DNA from: Polyporus tsugae
Taxonomy: Eukaryota > Basidiomycota > Agaricomycetes > Polyporales > Polyporaceae
DNA: 64,000 nucleotides
Assembly: GCA_024305745.1 (NCBI GenBank)
Contig: JAHRBS010000010.1
Span: 2,301,501-2,365,500, forward strand
Direction of reading: 5' to 3'
This document shows positions 12,672-24,507 of the stretch, one piece after another. The position numbers and the translations under genes are program-made. Position 1 is the stretch's first letter. Each line of letters begins with the position of its first letter. A model generated the notes under the pieces. It saw nothing but the letters and a program-made list of their open reading frames with translations, had not been told where the DNA came from and did not search any database.

Positions 12672-15600
12672 TCACAACTTGCCCTTGATGATGTCCGCAG
12701 CTGAAAGCACCCTGTAAGCATCGTGTATAAGCTGTAAGAAGATAGGAAATACCTTGTTCAGCCATGGCGTAGACGGACGCTGGAATACAACCGTATCAGT
12801 TCTGTACTATTGTTGTCAAGACACTCCGGATGCAAACCTTGAGGGTGCGCAGCCATGTGGAGAGGAACCACCGACAGATCCACAACTCTGAGGTTCTTCG
12901 TGTCATACACCTGAAATAGGATGAGCGCTGTACATCGACCAGATCCCTTTGGACCTTACCTGGAGCTTAGGATTGACGACACCACCGTTCGCCTTTGGTA
13001 GCATCGAGCAAGAGCCAGCGGTGTCTGGTTATCCAATCAGCAAACAGTAGCCGAGCAATTATTCTGTTCCACGTACGCCAAGTGGTCGACATAACCTTCT
13101 TGATCCAGTCTATATCCCCCTCGTCAACACCTCTCGCGATTGGGGTCACCATATCACCACTTACCGACAATCTGCTCGTCAGTCTGGATCTCAGGACCGG
13201 GGTTAAGCTCCTTCGCTGTTTATCACGTCAGGTTAGTTGAGGTCCACATAGCGACTGCGTCACGTACTGGTCATCTCCTTGAGAGGCGAAGTGTCGCGAA
13301 GGCGCCTTGTGAACTTGACCATCTCGACCCAAACTTGGAGATCTGTGCATATTTGAGTATGGCGTTGACATCATTGAGAAACTCTGCCTCACCAACTTCC
13401 TCGTGGAAGTAGCGAGGGTCAAATGCGGGGTCTACAGACGCGTCCTTTGAAGTTGCATGCTAAACGACAGTTTTGAGTGAGACAGCCTGCGTCATCAATA
13501 CGAACGAGCCAACGCACAATGGTACCACGGGAGAAGGTGTGGTTCATAGCCACGTAGAATGAAATGTAGCGTTTGCCTTTTTCAGGAGGGTCTGCGACGA
13601 CATTGCATCAGTTGAGCAAGAGGTAAAGTATAATACTAGTGAGCGTACTTGGCAGGGAGTTACACCCAGGGAAGCTGACAAATTCTGCACCGACACCAGT
13701 CTTCAGACGCTGCAAAGAGATCTTGTATTGCTCCAAAAGCCCAGGAGGATAGTTGTTGGCGTTCTTTGCCACTTTCTCCTCGGCCGCTTTGATGATCTCG
13801 CCCGCCCTCGGGCTGATCTGATCGAGCGTGGCCCACGAGAACCCAATGATGCCCGTGGTAAAGAGACCTGTTCCCTCGGTCCTAGAACAAAGTCAAACTA
13901 ATGGTTACCGTCAACAAGTTCCAAAGGACGTACTGAAGTTCCAGATGTTTTGCAGCAGTAGCGGGATCAGCAAGCAGATCCAGGGTGTCGAAGGGTACGT
14001 CATCTCGGAGCTCTGAGGGAGACGGTCAATGATCTCGTCTTCGCAAGTTCTATCCGACGTACCAAAACTGACGCCAACAATCATGTGCTCCTGAACGTTG
14101 CTTCCGACACCGGGGAGATCCACCTTCGTTGAGATCCCCAACTTGCGAAGAATGTTCGGGTTGCCAATACCCGACAACTCAAGGATTTGAGGGGACTTCA
14201 ACGAACTTGAATAAGGGTGTTCAACTGAGGGTTTCTAGACCGACTGTCAAGGAATTCAGACGCTTACCCCGTGCTCAGGATGATCTCCTTGTTCGCGCGG
14301 ACAGTATGAATTTGACCGCCATGTTCAAATTCAACTGACTCCGCGGTGAACTCGGAGGAACTGTCAGAAGTAGGAAGAACTCGGTGTACATGTGCAGCAA
14401 CCAGTACGGTCAGGTTCGTACGATCTTTGTTTGGGAGATAATATGCCTAGAGCAAGGTGACGGGTTGAACATTGCACGTCGTGACAAGTATCTCGGATGC
14501 ATGGACGTACCGTAGTGGAATAGGAACGAGTGTGCGTCCTCGGGTCATATGTCAAGACAGAGAAGTACGTTCCGTGGGGCTGATCTCTGCTATTTAGTCG
14601 CCAACTCGGGTAAACTCATCACAAACGACTCACCTGTCCGTTTACCTGCCATGTTTCATGACATGAATGAATCAGTATAATAAGAAACGGTTGGAATAGT
14701 CGTAGCTACGCTTACGGGTTTACGAGCAAGAGGAATACCTGCGTTGATCATAGTCTAGGTGGGCGCTCAGTGTCAATGTAAATGAATGCAATTTGACCTA
14801 AAGTCTCACCTCCTGGACTTTCTGCTCGCCATCATCGATCGTATCCGGGTACGCCACGGTCAGAGGTCCTGTTGCGCAAAAAAGGACTAGTCGTCAGCAT
14901 GATAGCATCCGTTGGGGATATGCACGCTTGCCTTCTGTTCCGATATTCCAATCATCAAGCTTAAGACCCTTGCTTAACAGAGCATCCTTCGGGGGAGGGA
15001 TAAATCTAAAATGCCCCATGTTACGGCGTTGAACATGTCCATTCACGGTACGACTCACCCTTCTGCACGGCGCAAGTACTTCTCGTGATTCTTCCAGTTC
15101 CAGCCGGGGTTGCCGAGACGCTCAAAGTCTAATATAGGATGAGCAACTGACAGCTTAATAACGAGACGTATGCGCCCTACCGTCGATATCTTCCGCTGGA
15201 GGTAGGGTCCAAACCAAGAAGTTGATCCCCGAACTCCCCCCGAGTCCCTTGCCTCTGCATCAAAGGTGAGCCGACTACGGAATGACATCCCAAGATTCGA
15301 ACTGACCGGGCCCAAGAGTGTGTGGTGTCACCAGTCGACTTCTGCTTCACCTGTTCCACCATTCATATTTGATGCCTGCGCCTACATTTCGATGTGACAT
15401 ACCGTAAGATGGTCCCATGTATATTCGGGTTTCCCAAAGTGGCTACCGTATGAAGCGGAACGGACTGCAGGAAGTGTTAGCGACTCTCTGGTCAAGGACG
15501 CCAACGGAGACTCACGGAGGGCCATGTCGTCGAGGTTGGCGTTGCCAGCCTCCAAAACGAGTACGGTAACGGCAGGATCCTCGGACAGCCGCGCGGCGAG

Positions 15601-15793
15601 GGTGAGCCCAGCGGTCTGCGTAGAAAAGATCAGATACATAGAGAGAAGAGGAGAGGAGAGAACGAGACGCATACACCACCACCTAGAACACGGACAACCT
15701 TGAGCAATAGAGAATATGGCAGAGATAGAAGGACATACCGCAAACGACATAGTCGAAGGGCTTGTCCTTTACATCGTTGATAGTCGCAGACAT
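12672..15793 (-). CDS. GMC oxidoreductase (AA3 family, aryl-alcohol-oxidase-like)
   Basis: FAD enzyme that oxidises alcohols. The start at 15793 gives MSATINDVKDKPFDYVVC; there is no signal peptide, so it is probably intracellular. The dinucleotide motif GGGTAGLTLAARLSE is assembled from three exons, including an 8-nt microexon at 15675-15682. Other family blocks: GKGLGGSSGINFLVWT near 15190-15240, the GMC signature 2 region KSPQILELSGIGNP near 14160-14200, and the catalytic His region VVDLSVVPLHMAAHP near 12850-12890. The end is MAEQ joined to AADIIKGKL with TGA at 12672-12674. It is very intron-rich, with more than a dozen short exons over 3.1 kb. The natural substrate is unknown. Confidence 0.88.
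15675..15682 (-). other. 8-nt microexon of the GMC oxidoreductase gene
   Basis: Exon 1 ends at 15739 (...GTTTGC G). Intron 15683-15738 (56 nt, GTATGT...TTCTAG) is followed by the exon GTGGTGGT, then intron 15616-15674 (59 nt, GTATGC...CGCAG) and an exon starting ACCGCTGGG. Only with this microexon does the frame give VCGGGTAGLTL, the family FAD-binding motif. Skipping it shifts the frame. Confidence 0.8.
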
Positions 15794-18264
15794 GATGAGG
15801 GCAGGAACGTTCAAAACGGGGGTTAAGGGAAGCGACAGAAGAGAGGAGCGGTCCGGGGGGCGGATGAGGACCTAGAAAGTGAAGGACGCAGAGGATCTTA
15901 TAGGGTTTGGTGGTGGCGGTGGTGCGAGGAATTGGCTTCTATGGACATGCCCCGCATCTTCTCCTTCTGGATTCGTTGACGTCCTGCCGGGCGAAAAAGG
16001 CAAGTCGCGCCTGTCTTCACGGACATCAAACCTAGATCGAGTGTTTGGAAGGTCGATCAGCTCACCGTCTTGGATCGCGACTTACTCCAGGAATCAACTC
16101 GTTCTGCCCTTGGGACCCTACCAGTACTCACTCACCGTCCGACCGCTGGCCAAACGCCCCCATGTCACTCGGAACAGTACTTACTCCACATTCAAGCGCT
16201 GCCGCCGGGGAGACCACCAGGTGTTCGGTCGCCTCAGAAAAGTTCATCCTCCAATTCCCAAACCTGCCGTCCATCCGTTCCAGTGAGAGTGATTTTGAAA
16301 AACGACCGTAAATGGTTTCTTGTCATTCCGAACTTAAAAAGGTTGGCAAATTGGTCGGATTCCATTGCTGGTTCATGTACGAGGAAAGACACCCGTCACC
16401 GTTCTTGGACGGAATAAATAATACGCATTAGGACGACCTGCCGAGTAGGGAAGAGTTCGTGCCTGTAGAGCTCCCATACATTATGAATTATGTAGCAATC
16501 TTACTTACCTCAACTGAGAACGTCCTTGCCCACTTAGCCCGAGGAGATGACGCCAGATAAGCGCAGGAAGCTGTGATCAGAACAAGAAACCGCTCACGAT
16601 GATTGGACCTATTCGACGAACATGACGTGACCGCGGAACTGGCCTCCGCGCAAGGCGACGGTCGTTGCGAACCGTGATCAGACTTGTGTTCTCCTCTTCT
16701 AGCAGATCGAACCCTCGAAAGCTTGCCCGACGACTCCTTGAAGCTTCTCTCTTCCGCCGCAGCGGGGCGGCCATGGCGGGCGCTGAGAGAAGAGCGACTG
16801 AAACGATCGCAAGCGTTCCGATCCTTGTCGGACGATCGTATAGGGGGGTGGCGTTGAAGGCTTTACAGCGCATCTGCGAGGGATCCTCCTACGTATGGGA
16901 TCGCTGTAGCAGGGCATAAGCAATCGCAACGTTCCAAGGTCAAACTCATGAGGTCCAGACGGGTCAATAGATAACCCACCGCTCGGCCAACGTACATCGG
17001 ACGCCGCTTTCCCAACCCCAACTCAATAGAACCTCCTTCGCCGCCGATTCCTCGTGATGGTTCCACGTTGTATCTTGCTCCGCTTGCCCGCAGCAGTGAG
17101 TCTGTAGAGATCCCTTGACGACGGTAATCGGAACAAGTCATCCGACGGCGGGCGCCGTCGCATAGAACGAGGGGCGCTGCGAGAACCGTGGCCAAGGAGC
17201 TCAGGCGATCAGATATAAACAAGACTTACATACTTACTCGCTCCTCCTATCACAGGACACGATAACACCAAATCCTCACACGGCAATCGAGCTTCCTGTC
17301 ATTTCCGGGTCCAATCGAAAATTCGTGACCGGGTCCTGCGTGAAATCGAAGAGAGATCAAGTATGTACATACTCTAGAGTAGCAGATGGCCGCGAGCCTC
17401 AGGCACGGAAGGTTCATGGGATACTGATGCCAGCACAATGACACAGAGTAGAGGGCCGCGGACCAAGTAAGGTCCCCGACGATAGAGCCAATGAGCAACG
17501 ACGTCGATTCTGTCAATGGGCCCTGTACCAACTTGGGCCGACTGCGAGTGCAAAGGTGTTTTTAGCGCCTGGGGAGTCGAACGCTCGCTTGCGCCGCCAC
17601 AACGCTCTCGCCTGCCATTCATCTCTCGAGTCGTTGGCTGTATGAGGACTGTACTGCAGATCTTGTCCGCCCAGTCTTCAATACGCCGCATCCTCGATCT
17701 ATCCCAGTCGACGATATTACCGATTCGTTTTGGGCGAGCGCGGGGTTGGCTTCAGGATTCGGAACTCCATTCGGATGACGGGCCCATTGGACTCGCTTGA
17801 TCGCAAAGCTCTTGTGTAACCAACGCTGCTGCCAAGAGGCATGCGTGCTCTGCCGCCGGACCGTCTACGTTCTCTTCCATCTTCCCGCCGAGTACGGGAT
17901 GCTATTTCGCCGATCACATGGGTAGAGCAGGTGCCGTTGTCCCAATTCTTTGGCGAATTGGCTGCGAGGACGAGCTTGAGTCTCTTGTGCTACCGCCTCT
18001 CGTGACGCACCATTTCTCCGCGGGCGGGCAACTCGACCGGCTTGTACGTTCTTTTTGTGAACACCTCGTTCAATATTGCACCGCAGACGCGTTGTCATCT
18101 GGCCTTTGCTCGGAGCCGGTTTTGCGTCCATCCCCGGTTGCAAGCTTCCACAATACACTACTTGAACTCGCGTGGGAGGCACCATGTCTGTCTTCACTTC
18201 TCGAGGTCCGTATAAATACGTGCGAGAGGAGCAGATGATGGCACACGGCCAAACAAAGGTTGAC
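15794..18264. other. gene-poor region between GMC oxidoreductase and GH53
   Basis: About 2.5 kb, the longest stretch without a recognised gene. Several open frames up to about 135 codons occur on both strands but overlap each other, and none has a family motif. One on the minus strand (16577-16873) has a hydrophobic stretch (LAIVSVALLSAPAMAA) before basic residues and could imitate a signal peptide, but I cannot support it as a gene. The GH53 promoter lies at the right end. Confidence 0.4.
18211..18218 (+). promoter_or_regulatory. TATA box of the GH53 galactanase gene
   Basis: TATAAATA lies 54 nt upstream of the ATG chosen for the GH53 gene. With the usual 25-35 nt spacing, transcription would begin near 18240-18250, between this box and the ATG at 18265. 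This argues against ATGs upstream of the box, and a regulated promoter suits a secreted enzyme. Confidence 0.6.
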
Positions 18265-19557
18265 ATGATGCTAGTAGCTGTGCTTCCTCTCATCCTGCTC
18301 TCGCTTTCGTGGCTTGCGGCCGCCCTGACCTACCACGGCGCCGACATTTCCTCGCTCACTGTGGTGGAGAACTCTGGCATCCATTACAAGGACCATGGCC
18401 AAACACTACCCTTTGAGACCATTCTCAAGAACCATGGCATGAACGCAGCACGCGTCCGTATCTGGACCGCCGGCCAGTACAACTTGCAATATGGCCTCGC
18501 ACTCGGAAAACGCGTTAAAGCGGCAGGAATGACACTCATCGTCGACCTGCACTTCAGCGACACTTGTACATGCTTCCGTTTTACCCTACAATGCGCTCTT
18601 CGAGACTGATCATCCTGCGAAATTGGTAGGGGCCGATCCGGGCCATCAGGCAATTCCCTCAGGCTGGCCGACCGATTTGAGCGGCTTGAACACCCAGATA
18701 TACACGTACGTTAAACTCGACCCCTCCCCTCCCTTTCCCACAAGAATAATGTGGTACCGGTCCTCCGTTCTCGACAGGTACACAATGAGCATCGTCCAGA
18801 GCTTCTCCAACCAAGGCACGCCCATCGACATCCTCCAGGTCGGCAACGAGATCAACGACGGCCTCCTCTGGCCCACCGGCCAAATCTCCCAAAACGGCTT
18901 CCACCCGCTCTCCGAGCTCCTCCACTCCGCCATCAACGGCGCCAAGGCCGCCGGCAGGCCCACGATCCTCATCCACCTCGCCAACGGCTGGAACTGGCCC
19001 GGGCTCGACTCGTGGTTCTCGGGGGTGTACGTCCCCGGCGCGCTCTCCGCCGACCAGGTCGACCTCATCGGCGTCTCGTTCTACCCGTTCTACGACGCGG
19101 GCGCGACGCTCGCCGCGCTCAAGTCTAGCCTCACGAACCTCGCGAACACGTTCGGGAAGCCAATCGTCGTCGCGGAGACGGACTGGCCGGTGAGCTGCTC
19201 GGGCGTGTCGCTGACGGAGCCGAGCATCGCGGTGTCGGCGAGCGGGCAGCAGACGTGGGTGAACGACATCAAGGATGTTCTTGCTGGCCTTCCGAACGGG
19301 AGGGGCCAAGGGATCTGTATGCGCTTTCTTTCCCCTTTCGTGACTTGTTCGCAGCTGAACTGACATGTCGAAATTTAGTCTATTGGGAGCCTGGTTGGGT
19401 CGGAAGCGCGAACCTTGGATCGGCTTGTGCGGTGCGCTACCAACTACCCCTTTCCTGCGCGCTGTCGTACTGATATGTCAGGATGCAGGACAACCTCCTT
19501 GTCGATTCATCAGGAAACACACGTACTTCAATCAACATGTTCAGCCAAGATATGTGA
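18265..19557 (+). CDS. secreted arabinogalactan endo-beta-1,4-galactanase (GH53)
   Basis: Secreted enzyme cutting beta-1,4-galactan side chains of plant pectin. The start at 18265 gives a typical signal peptide, MMLVAVLPLILLSLSWLAA, followed at once by the GH53 opening LTYHGADISSL. The barrel carries ARVRIWTAGQYN, VGNEIN with the acid/base Glu (near 18842) and VAETDWPV with the nucleophile Glu (near 19170). Introns at 18566-18629, about 18706-18778, near 19318-19378 and before DNLLVD restore the frame; the second exon junction makes DTWADPGHQA. The end is NMFSQDM with TGA at 19555-19557. No carbohydrate-binding module or GPI signal is seen. Confidence 0.93.
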
Positions 19558-19679
19558 AAGTGTTTGGGCGTGTCTATGTACCTTCCTCCGCCGGAAATGG
19601 AATACATCTCTTCTTCACGGTCCCTCTGGCAGTTCGTGCCTTGCATTCCATGTCTTGCAAGAGAAAAGAGGAATGTCGA

Positions 19680-20817
19680 TCAAGAGAGGCCCGCCATTCC
19701 TTCAAACCAGCTCACTACGGAGGCGACTTTGCGGACGACAGCATCGCTGAGTCCAAGTCGAAGGTCTGGCCGGAACTGGGCGTCCTGGGAGGTGGAAGGC
19801 AAAGCACGGAAACACACCTCCAACCTCGACCTTAAGTGAGGTGACGCGGAACATGTGAGGCGAACCCCGCCCGCGTCGCCATCCGTCTCGGGTTCCCAAG
19901 ACGCTTGGATGTCTGGACGAGAAGCCGCATGAATCGGTATGAAAGACGGTCGGAAAAAGAGAGCAACCCTCACTTTCCAAGAAAACGATGTCGCCCTTCT
20001 TCGTTTGGGGCGTAGTCACTGTAGGGTTGAGTCCTGCCCAGTCTTCTGCGACCTCGCGCCACGCGCTGAGCCGGCAAATGGCCCCCGTCTCGTCGCCGAC
20101 GATGAGCTTCAACAGGGTCACTTCTTTGCCCGCCTCCGGACCCTTCTTGATACGGATCGTCTCAGGACCTTCGATCTCGAGCACCGCCGCAAGCATGTTC
20201 ACTTTGCGAACCGTCTTCGAGGAGAGCTGAGTTTGTGGTGCTGGCACGGGACGACTGAGGGAGGCGATGGAGCAGAGGTTGTGAAGGTTGAAATGGAACA
20301 CGGGAAAGTTGGCGATCGAGGACGCGTCTGAGTAGTCGTAGGAGCCGGTCTCTTGAGTTTCTCCGTTGTCGATCGTGGTCCGTATGCGAGACACGCTGAC
20401 GGAGGGTTGAAGGAAGGTTTCCTCGGCGGCAACTCTAGAATCAAGTCTAGAATCCCCCTCCTGAGTGGTGGGAGCCCATGTGATAGCTATTTGCATGTAG
20501 TTAGCTCAGTGGAAGGTACATGCAATAGAGGGGATCAACTCACCTTGCACTGCATCTTCTGACGAGGCATGCTCGTCAGAAGCATCTTCCGGCTCAGCGT
20601 TTTGAGAACCTTCGAAAATAGCGTGACGATAAAACGTCGAGACTCGAAGGTTGGCTGCCTCCAGCGTAGAGGGAGGGAGCGTTATGTCAACAACAGAGTT
20701 CCGAATATTTGTTGTTGTCGAAGTCCGCCAGCTGGGGCGAGACTCATGCGAGGTTGCGAGGTCTCGTTTGGACGGTGCTCCAACGAATAGACGATATCGT
20801 GTGGGGCGTTTGCTCAT
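19680..20817 (-). CDS. OB-fold protein, possibly shieldin-subunit-2-like
   Basis: Nuclear or DNA-associated role inferred from fold only. The start at 20817 gives MSKRPTRYRLFVG; an intron near 20480-20535 joins ...EDAVQ to AITWAP. The central region has an OB-like strand pattern: VNMLAAVLEIEGPETI, VTLLKLIVGDETG, CRLSAWREVAEDW and KKGDIVFLE. An intron joins LEN to IQASWEPE, and the tail LEVCFRAL, RPDLRLGLSDAVVRKVASVVSWFE ends at 19680. I associate this arrangement with basidiomycete proteins annotated as having the first OB fold of shieldin complex subunit 2. The similarity is from memory and must be tested. Confidence 0.55.
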
Positions 20818-21068
20818 CGAAATGTCCGGATATAAACTAAAAGGGATGGTCGGTTTGGCCGTGGTTCTAGACTGAGATATGTCACGAGGAGGCTTGCAAG
20901 TCCTGCCCAGCATTCTGACTGCGAAGGTGAGTAGCGGGAGTCGGAGCCAACCAGCGGTTACGCGCTTGTGGGCGTGTGTTTGCAGACGCTCATCCCACGT
21001 GAGCATACCTTTCTTTCTGGCAGCCCGTCCTCAACAGCGACAACGACCTCCTCAAGCACACCGTCATC
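20818..21068. promoter_or_regulatory. divergent promoter region, OB-fold gene / eL14
   Basis: About 250 bp between start codons. It includes a GGTGAGTAG sequence near 20925 that could be the donor of a 5' UTR intron of the eL14 gene. No clear TATA box. Confidence 0.35.
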
Positions 21069-21795
21069 ATGTCCGTGAGTGTCTTTATGTTCTCGAATCA
21101 TCAAATACCCGTGTATGGATATCCTCTGGATGAAATGGGACGGCAGAAAGTCGGTTTCGAGGATGGATGGCGTTGATGCGGTTTGGATGACGGACTCACA
21201 GGGTCACCCCGAGTTTCAAATGACCGTGTTGAGTGCTCGGGAGGACTCATTGCGTTTTGCGTCTACAGGGACAACCATCCAACTTCAAGCGATTCGTCGA
21301 GGTCGGTCGCGGTACGCACATGCTTATCTCCCTCCCATGTCGATTGGACCTTAATCTCGGCCATTACCAGTCGTCCTCCTCAAGTCGGGTCCCCAGGAGG
21401 GTCAGATTGCCGTGATTGCTGAGATCATCGACCATAACCGGGTACGTCTATGCATATCCGTATGCCTTGCGTTCTCTTATGCTGATGACTATCCTCAGGC
21501 TATTATCGACGGGCCCACCACTGGCGTTCCCCGCCAAGCCTTCCCCTACCGCCACCTTTCCCTCACCCCCTTCGCCCTCTCCTCTCTGCCTCGTGGCGCC
21601 GGAACTGGTGCCATCCGCAAGCACCTCGAGAAGGACGGGACGGTTGAGAAGTGGCAGAAGTCGTCCTGGGCGCAGAAGCGGGCGGCGATCGCGAAGCGGA
21701 GGTCGCTGAACGACTTCGAGCGTTTCGTCGTCATGATCGCGAAGAAGTCGCGGAGAGATCAGGTTCGCAAGACCTTGGCGAAGGCATCTGCATGA
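21069..21795 (+). CDS. rpl14: 60S ribosomal protein L14 (eL14)
   Basis: Component of the large ribosomal subunit. Only ATGTCC (21069-21074) lies in the first coding exon. Intron 21075-21268 (194 nt, GTGAGT...CTACAG) leads to exon 2, giving MSGQPSNFKRFVEVGR. The frame continues over two more introns as VVLLKSGPQEGQIAV, IAEIIDHNR and AIIDGPTTGVPRQAF. The basic helical C-terminus (WQKSSWAQKRAAIAKRRSL, DFERFVVMIAKKSRRDQV) ends at 21795. The full eL14 pattern is present. The long first intron just after the start codon is a common feature of fungal ribosomal protein genes. Confidence 0.95.
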
Positions 21796-22302
21796 GAGTG
21801 GGAGAGGGGGTTGCCATGTCGCTGCAGTTGTTGGATGACAGTGGAGTGCTCGAGTCTACAAAATCATCAGGGTACGCTTCCTGACGGAGCTCCCATAGTC
21901 TGGCATGTTATTCACTCGCTCTGTTGTCCATGTACTCTCACCATGCATTATAACATGTTCTATGACTCGCAAAGTACCGTAGTGCGCCAATTACTGGGAC
22001 TCTCAATACTAGTAGTGCGAAGGGTACAGTGCGATGCACGGAATGGTTTTTTTTGTTTTGTTACGAAGTATGCGCACCTGAGTTTGTATAACTATAAGTG
22101 AGGATTCCGGCTCATGCCTTGCAGTGGTCGGGCCTCATCGGACTTCGGCAGCCGGTGGAAAGCATGAGATTCCCGACACATTCCTCTGGGCGCCAAGGTG
22201 AGCGGGGAAGCCGTCCATGTCCCCTCCGAGTCCGCCTCTGTATCTCCTCAGCCTGTAGCTGTCCTCTGCTCGCTCTCTTTCTTGGATACCCTATCCATTC
22301 CA
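21796..22302. other. intergenic region eL14 / AFG1
   Basis: About 500 bp holding the eL14 3' UTR and the AFG1 promoter and leader. A run of T (TTTTTTTTG near 22049) is present. No gene seen. Confidence 0.4.
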
Positions 22303-24248
22303 ATGCGAGCTGCAGCCCTGCGACCACACGCATCCGCCCCACTGGTATCCCGCAGAGCTTCCTCTAGCGCACTCATCCACTGTCACCGCCCCTCTACCCC
22401 AGTGCCTCGGGCAGCCGTCCCAAGGCCCCGATACAGTTCCGTACTTGCGACAGCGAAGGATGACAGATATAAAGGGGGGAGGGCATTAGAAGTCAGAGAT
22501 AGCCAACTATCGACCTCTGGTGTGCCGTGCTCTCAATGTGTCCTTCTCTTACCTTAACTTACCTTCTCTCCAGCTCCCGCACAATCGCCGATACAACAAT
22601 ACCATAGACTTGTAGAGTCTGGTACTTTACGACCCGATGACCACCAGTTGCGTATAATTGGGAAGCTACAGCGACTGCATGACGACCTCCTACGCTACGA
22701 CCCGCCCCATGTCTCGCATTCGCCCCCTTCATCATCCCTCGTACGTTCATTTGCCCCTTACGAACACCTTCCAATACAGATCGTACCCTACGCGTTTAGT
22801 TCGCTAGCTTCTTTGCCAAGCCATCCGAAGGACCTTCGACTCTCCCGGAGGGATCACCCAAAGGCCTCTACCTCTACGGGGACGTCGGCACTGGCAAGAC
22901 CATGCTTATGGACCTATTCTACAACACGTTGCCACCACACATTACCCGCAAACGACGCGTACATTTCCACGCCTTCATGATCGATGTGCACAGGCGTATT
23001 CACGCCGCGAAAGCGAAGCTGGGTCTTGCAGGAGGAGACCCCATCGCACCCGTTGCGCGCGATCTCGCTTCAGAGGCGTACGTTCTGTGTTTCGACGAGT
23101 TCCAGGTGCGATGAGCGTGTATAGTTTCATGGAAGCGCGTCGAGCTCAATGACCAGTGTCTCTAGGTCACCGACATCGCAGATGCCATGATTTTACGACA
23201 ACTATTTGAGAAACTGTTGAACTATGGTGTTGTTTCCGTGATGACATCGAAGTGAGTACCGTTGTTTTCTTGCTGTGGCCATCCTTCTCATTGTCACCAG
23301 TCGTCATCCCGATGCACTCTACAAGAATGGTATCCAGCGTTCAAGCTTCATGCCCTGCATAGACCTTCTGAAGGAGCGCTTCGAGGTCACTGACCTTGAC
23401 TCTGGAACTGGTACATTACTTTCGCGCACTGCCATCCGAGTCTCGCTAATGTTCTTGAAGACTACCGTCGCATACCCCGATCGCTGTCGCACGTATACTA
23501 TGACCCGCTCACTCCGGAAAACCAGACAGAAATAGACAAGATTTTCGACGCATTCGCCTCTGACCCCTCCGATCCTGCGATTCACAACCGCAAGTTGCAT
23601 ACATGGGGTCGTGAGATCCTGGTGCCCGAAAGCTCCAGTACTGTCGCGAAGTTCGGTTTCCTCGACCTCTGTGGCAAGCCCATGAGCGCGGCGGACTATA
23701 TCGAGATTACGAAGAACTTCGGCACGATTTTCGTTCTGGATGTGCCGAAGATGGGATTGAGCCAGAAGGACATGGCGCGTAGGTTCATCACGTTCATTGA
23801 TGGTGCGTCATTGCTTCTGTACTTTGATGCGCCTTTGTATTGACTACGCGCTCCTCTAGCCTGTTATGAGAGCAAGGTATGAGTTTGCCTGGGTAGTTCT
23901 CTGAATCCCAGTCTAAATGAATGAACCGGCACTACCCGTTCCCAGACGAAGCTGTTCGTGTCTTCCGAGGTACCCATATACCAAATCTTCTCCGACGATC
24001 CTAATGGCAAGAAGGGGGAAATCACCGACCATATGCGGAGCGTCATGGACGACCTCGTAAGTTTTATGCCCACCCTTCTCGATTAACATGCAATTGATCA
24101 CTGGACATGACAGGGTATACCGAGCGACCTGGTCGGCGCTAGCTCGATGTTCACGGGAGACGAGGAGTTGTTCGCATTTGCGCGGTGCTGCTCGCGACTG
24201 GTCCAGATGGGCAGCAAAGAGTGGGCGGAGACGGCTGGTGCTCGCTAG
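22303..24248 (+). CDS. afg1: AFG1-like mitochondrial ATPase (LACE1 family)
   Basis: AAA+ protein of the inner mitochondrial membrane or matrix involved in protein quality control. The start at 22303 gives an Arg/Ser/Ala-rich presequence (MRAAALRPHASAPLVSRRA). The frame passes STS|APAQSPIQQYHRLVESG and LRIIGKLQRLHDDL. Walker A is GDVGTGKTM near 22880 and Walker B is LCFDEFQ, joined across an intron to VTDIADAMILRQL. TSNRHPD is the sensor region, and GREILVPESSS, KFGFLDLCGKPMSAADY follow. Last exons: YESKTKLFVSSEVP, GASSMFTGDEELFAFARC, then EWAETAGAR. At least seven introns. Full length for the family. Confidence 0.92.
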
Positions 24249-24507
24249 TGCGTGGAGGACCCCCTTTGGCGCATACGTAACGAATAGTCGATACCGAGCA
24301 CGTATCTACCTATCGCTGTGTTGTACGCGGTATTGGATCATATTCACATCCTATCTAATCACGGCGGTGGGTTCATGGCCAGATGTGCGTTTCCAGGAAC
24401 TGAACGTTATCGTACCCTGACTCGATGGAATACCTAAATCCATTTGTAAGCCCCCTGGTGTAGCAACTCCAACCCCCCTCCTAACCACCATCTCAACAAG
24501 TGCTATA

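Noticed and set aside
18172..18264. Upstream in-frame ATGs for GH53 (for example at 18184)
   Set aside because: They lie at or before the TATA box at 18211 and would bury the signal peptide inside the protein.
20881..21133. 84-codon plus-strand frame upstream of eL14
   Set aside because: It covers the eL14 leader and first intron region; no similarity, better explained as untranslated leader.
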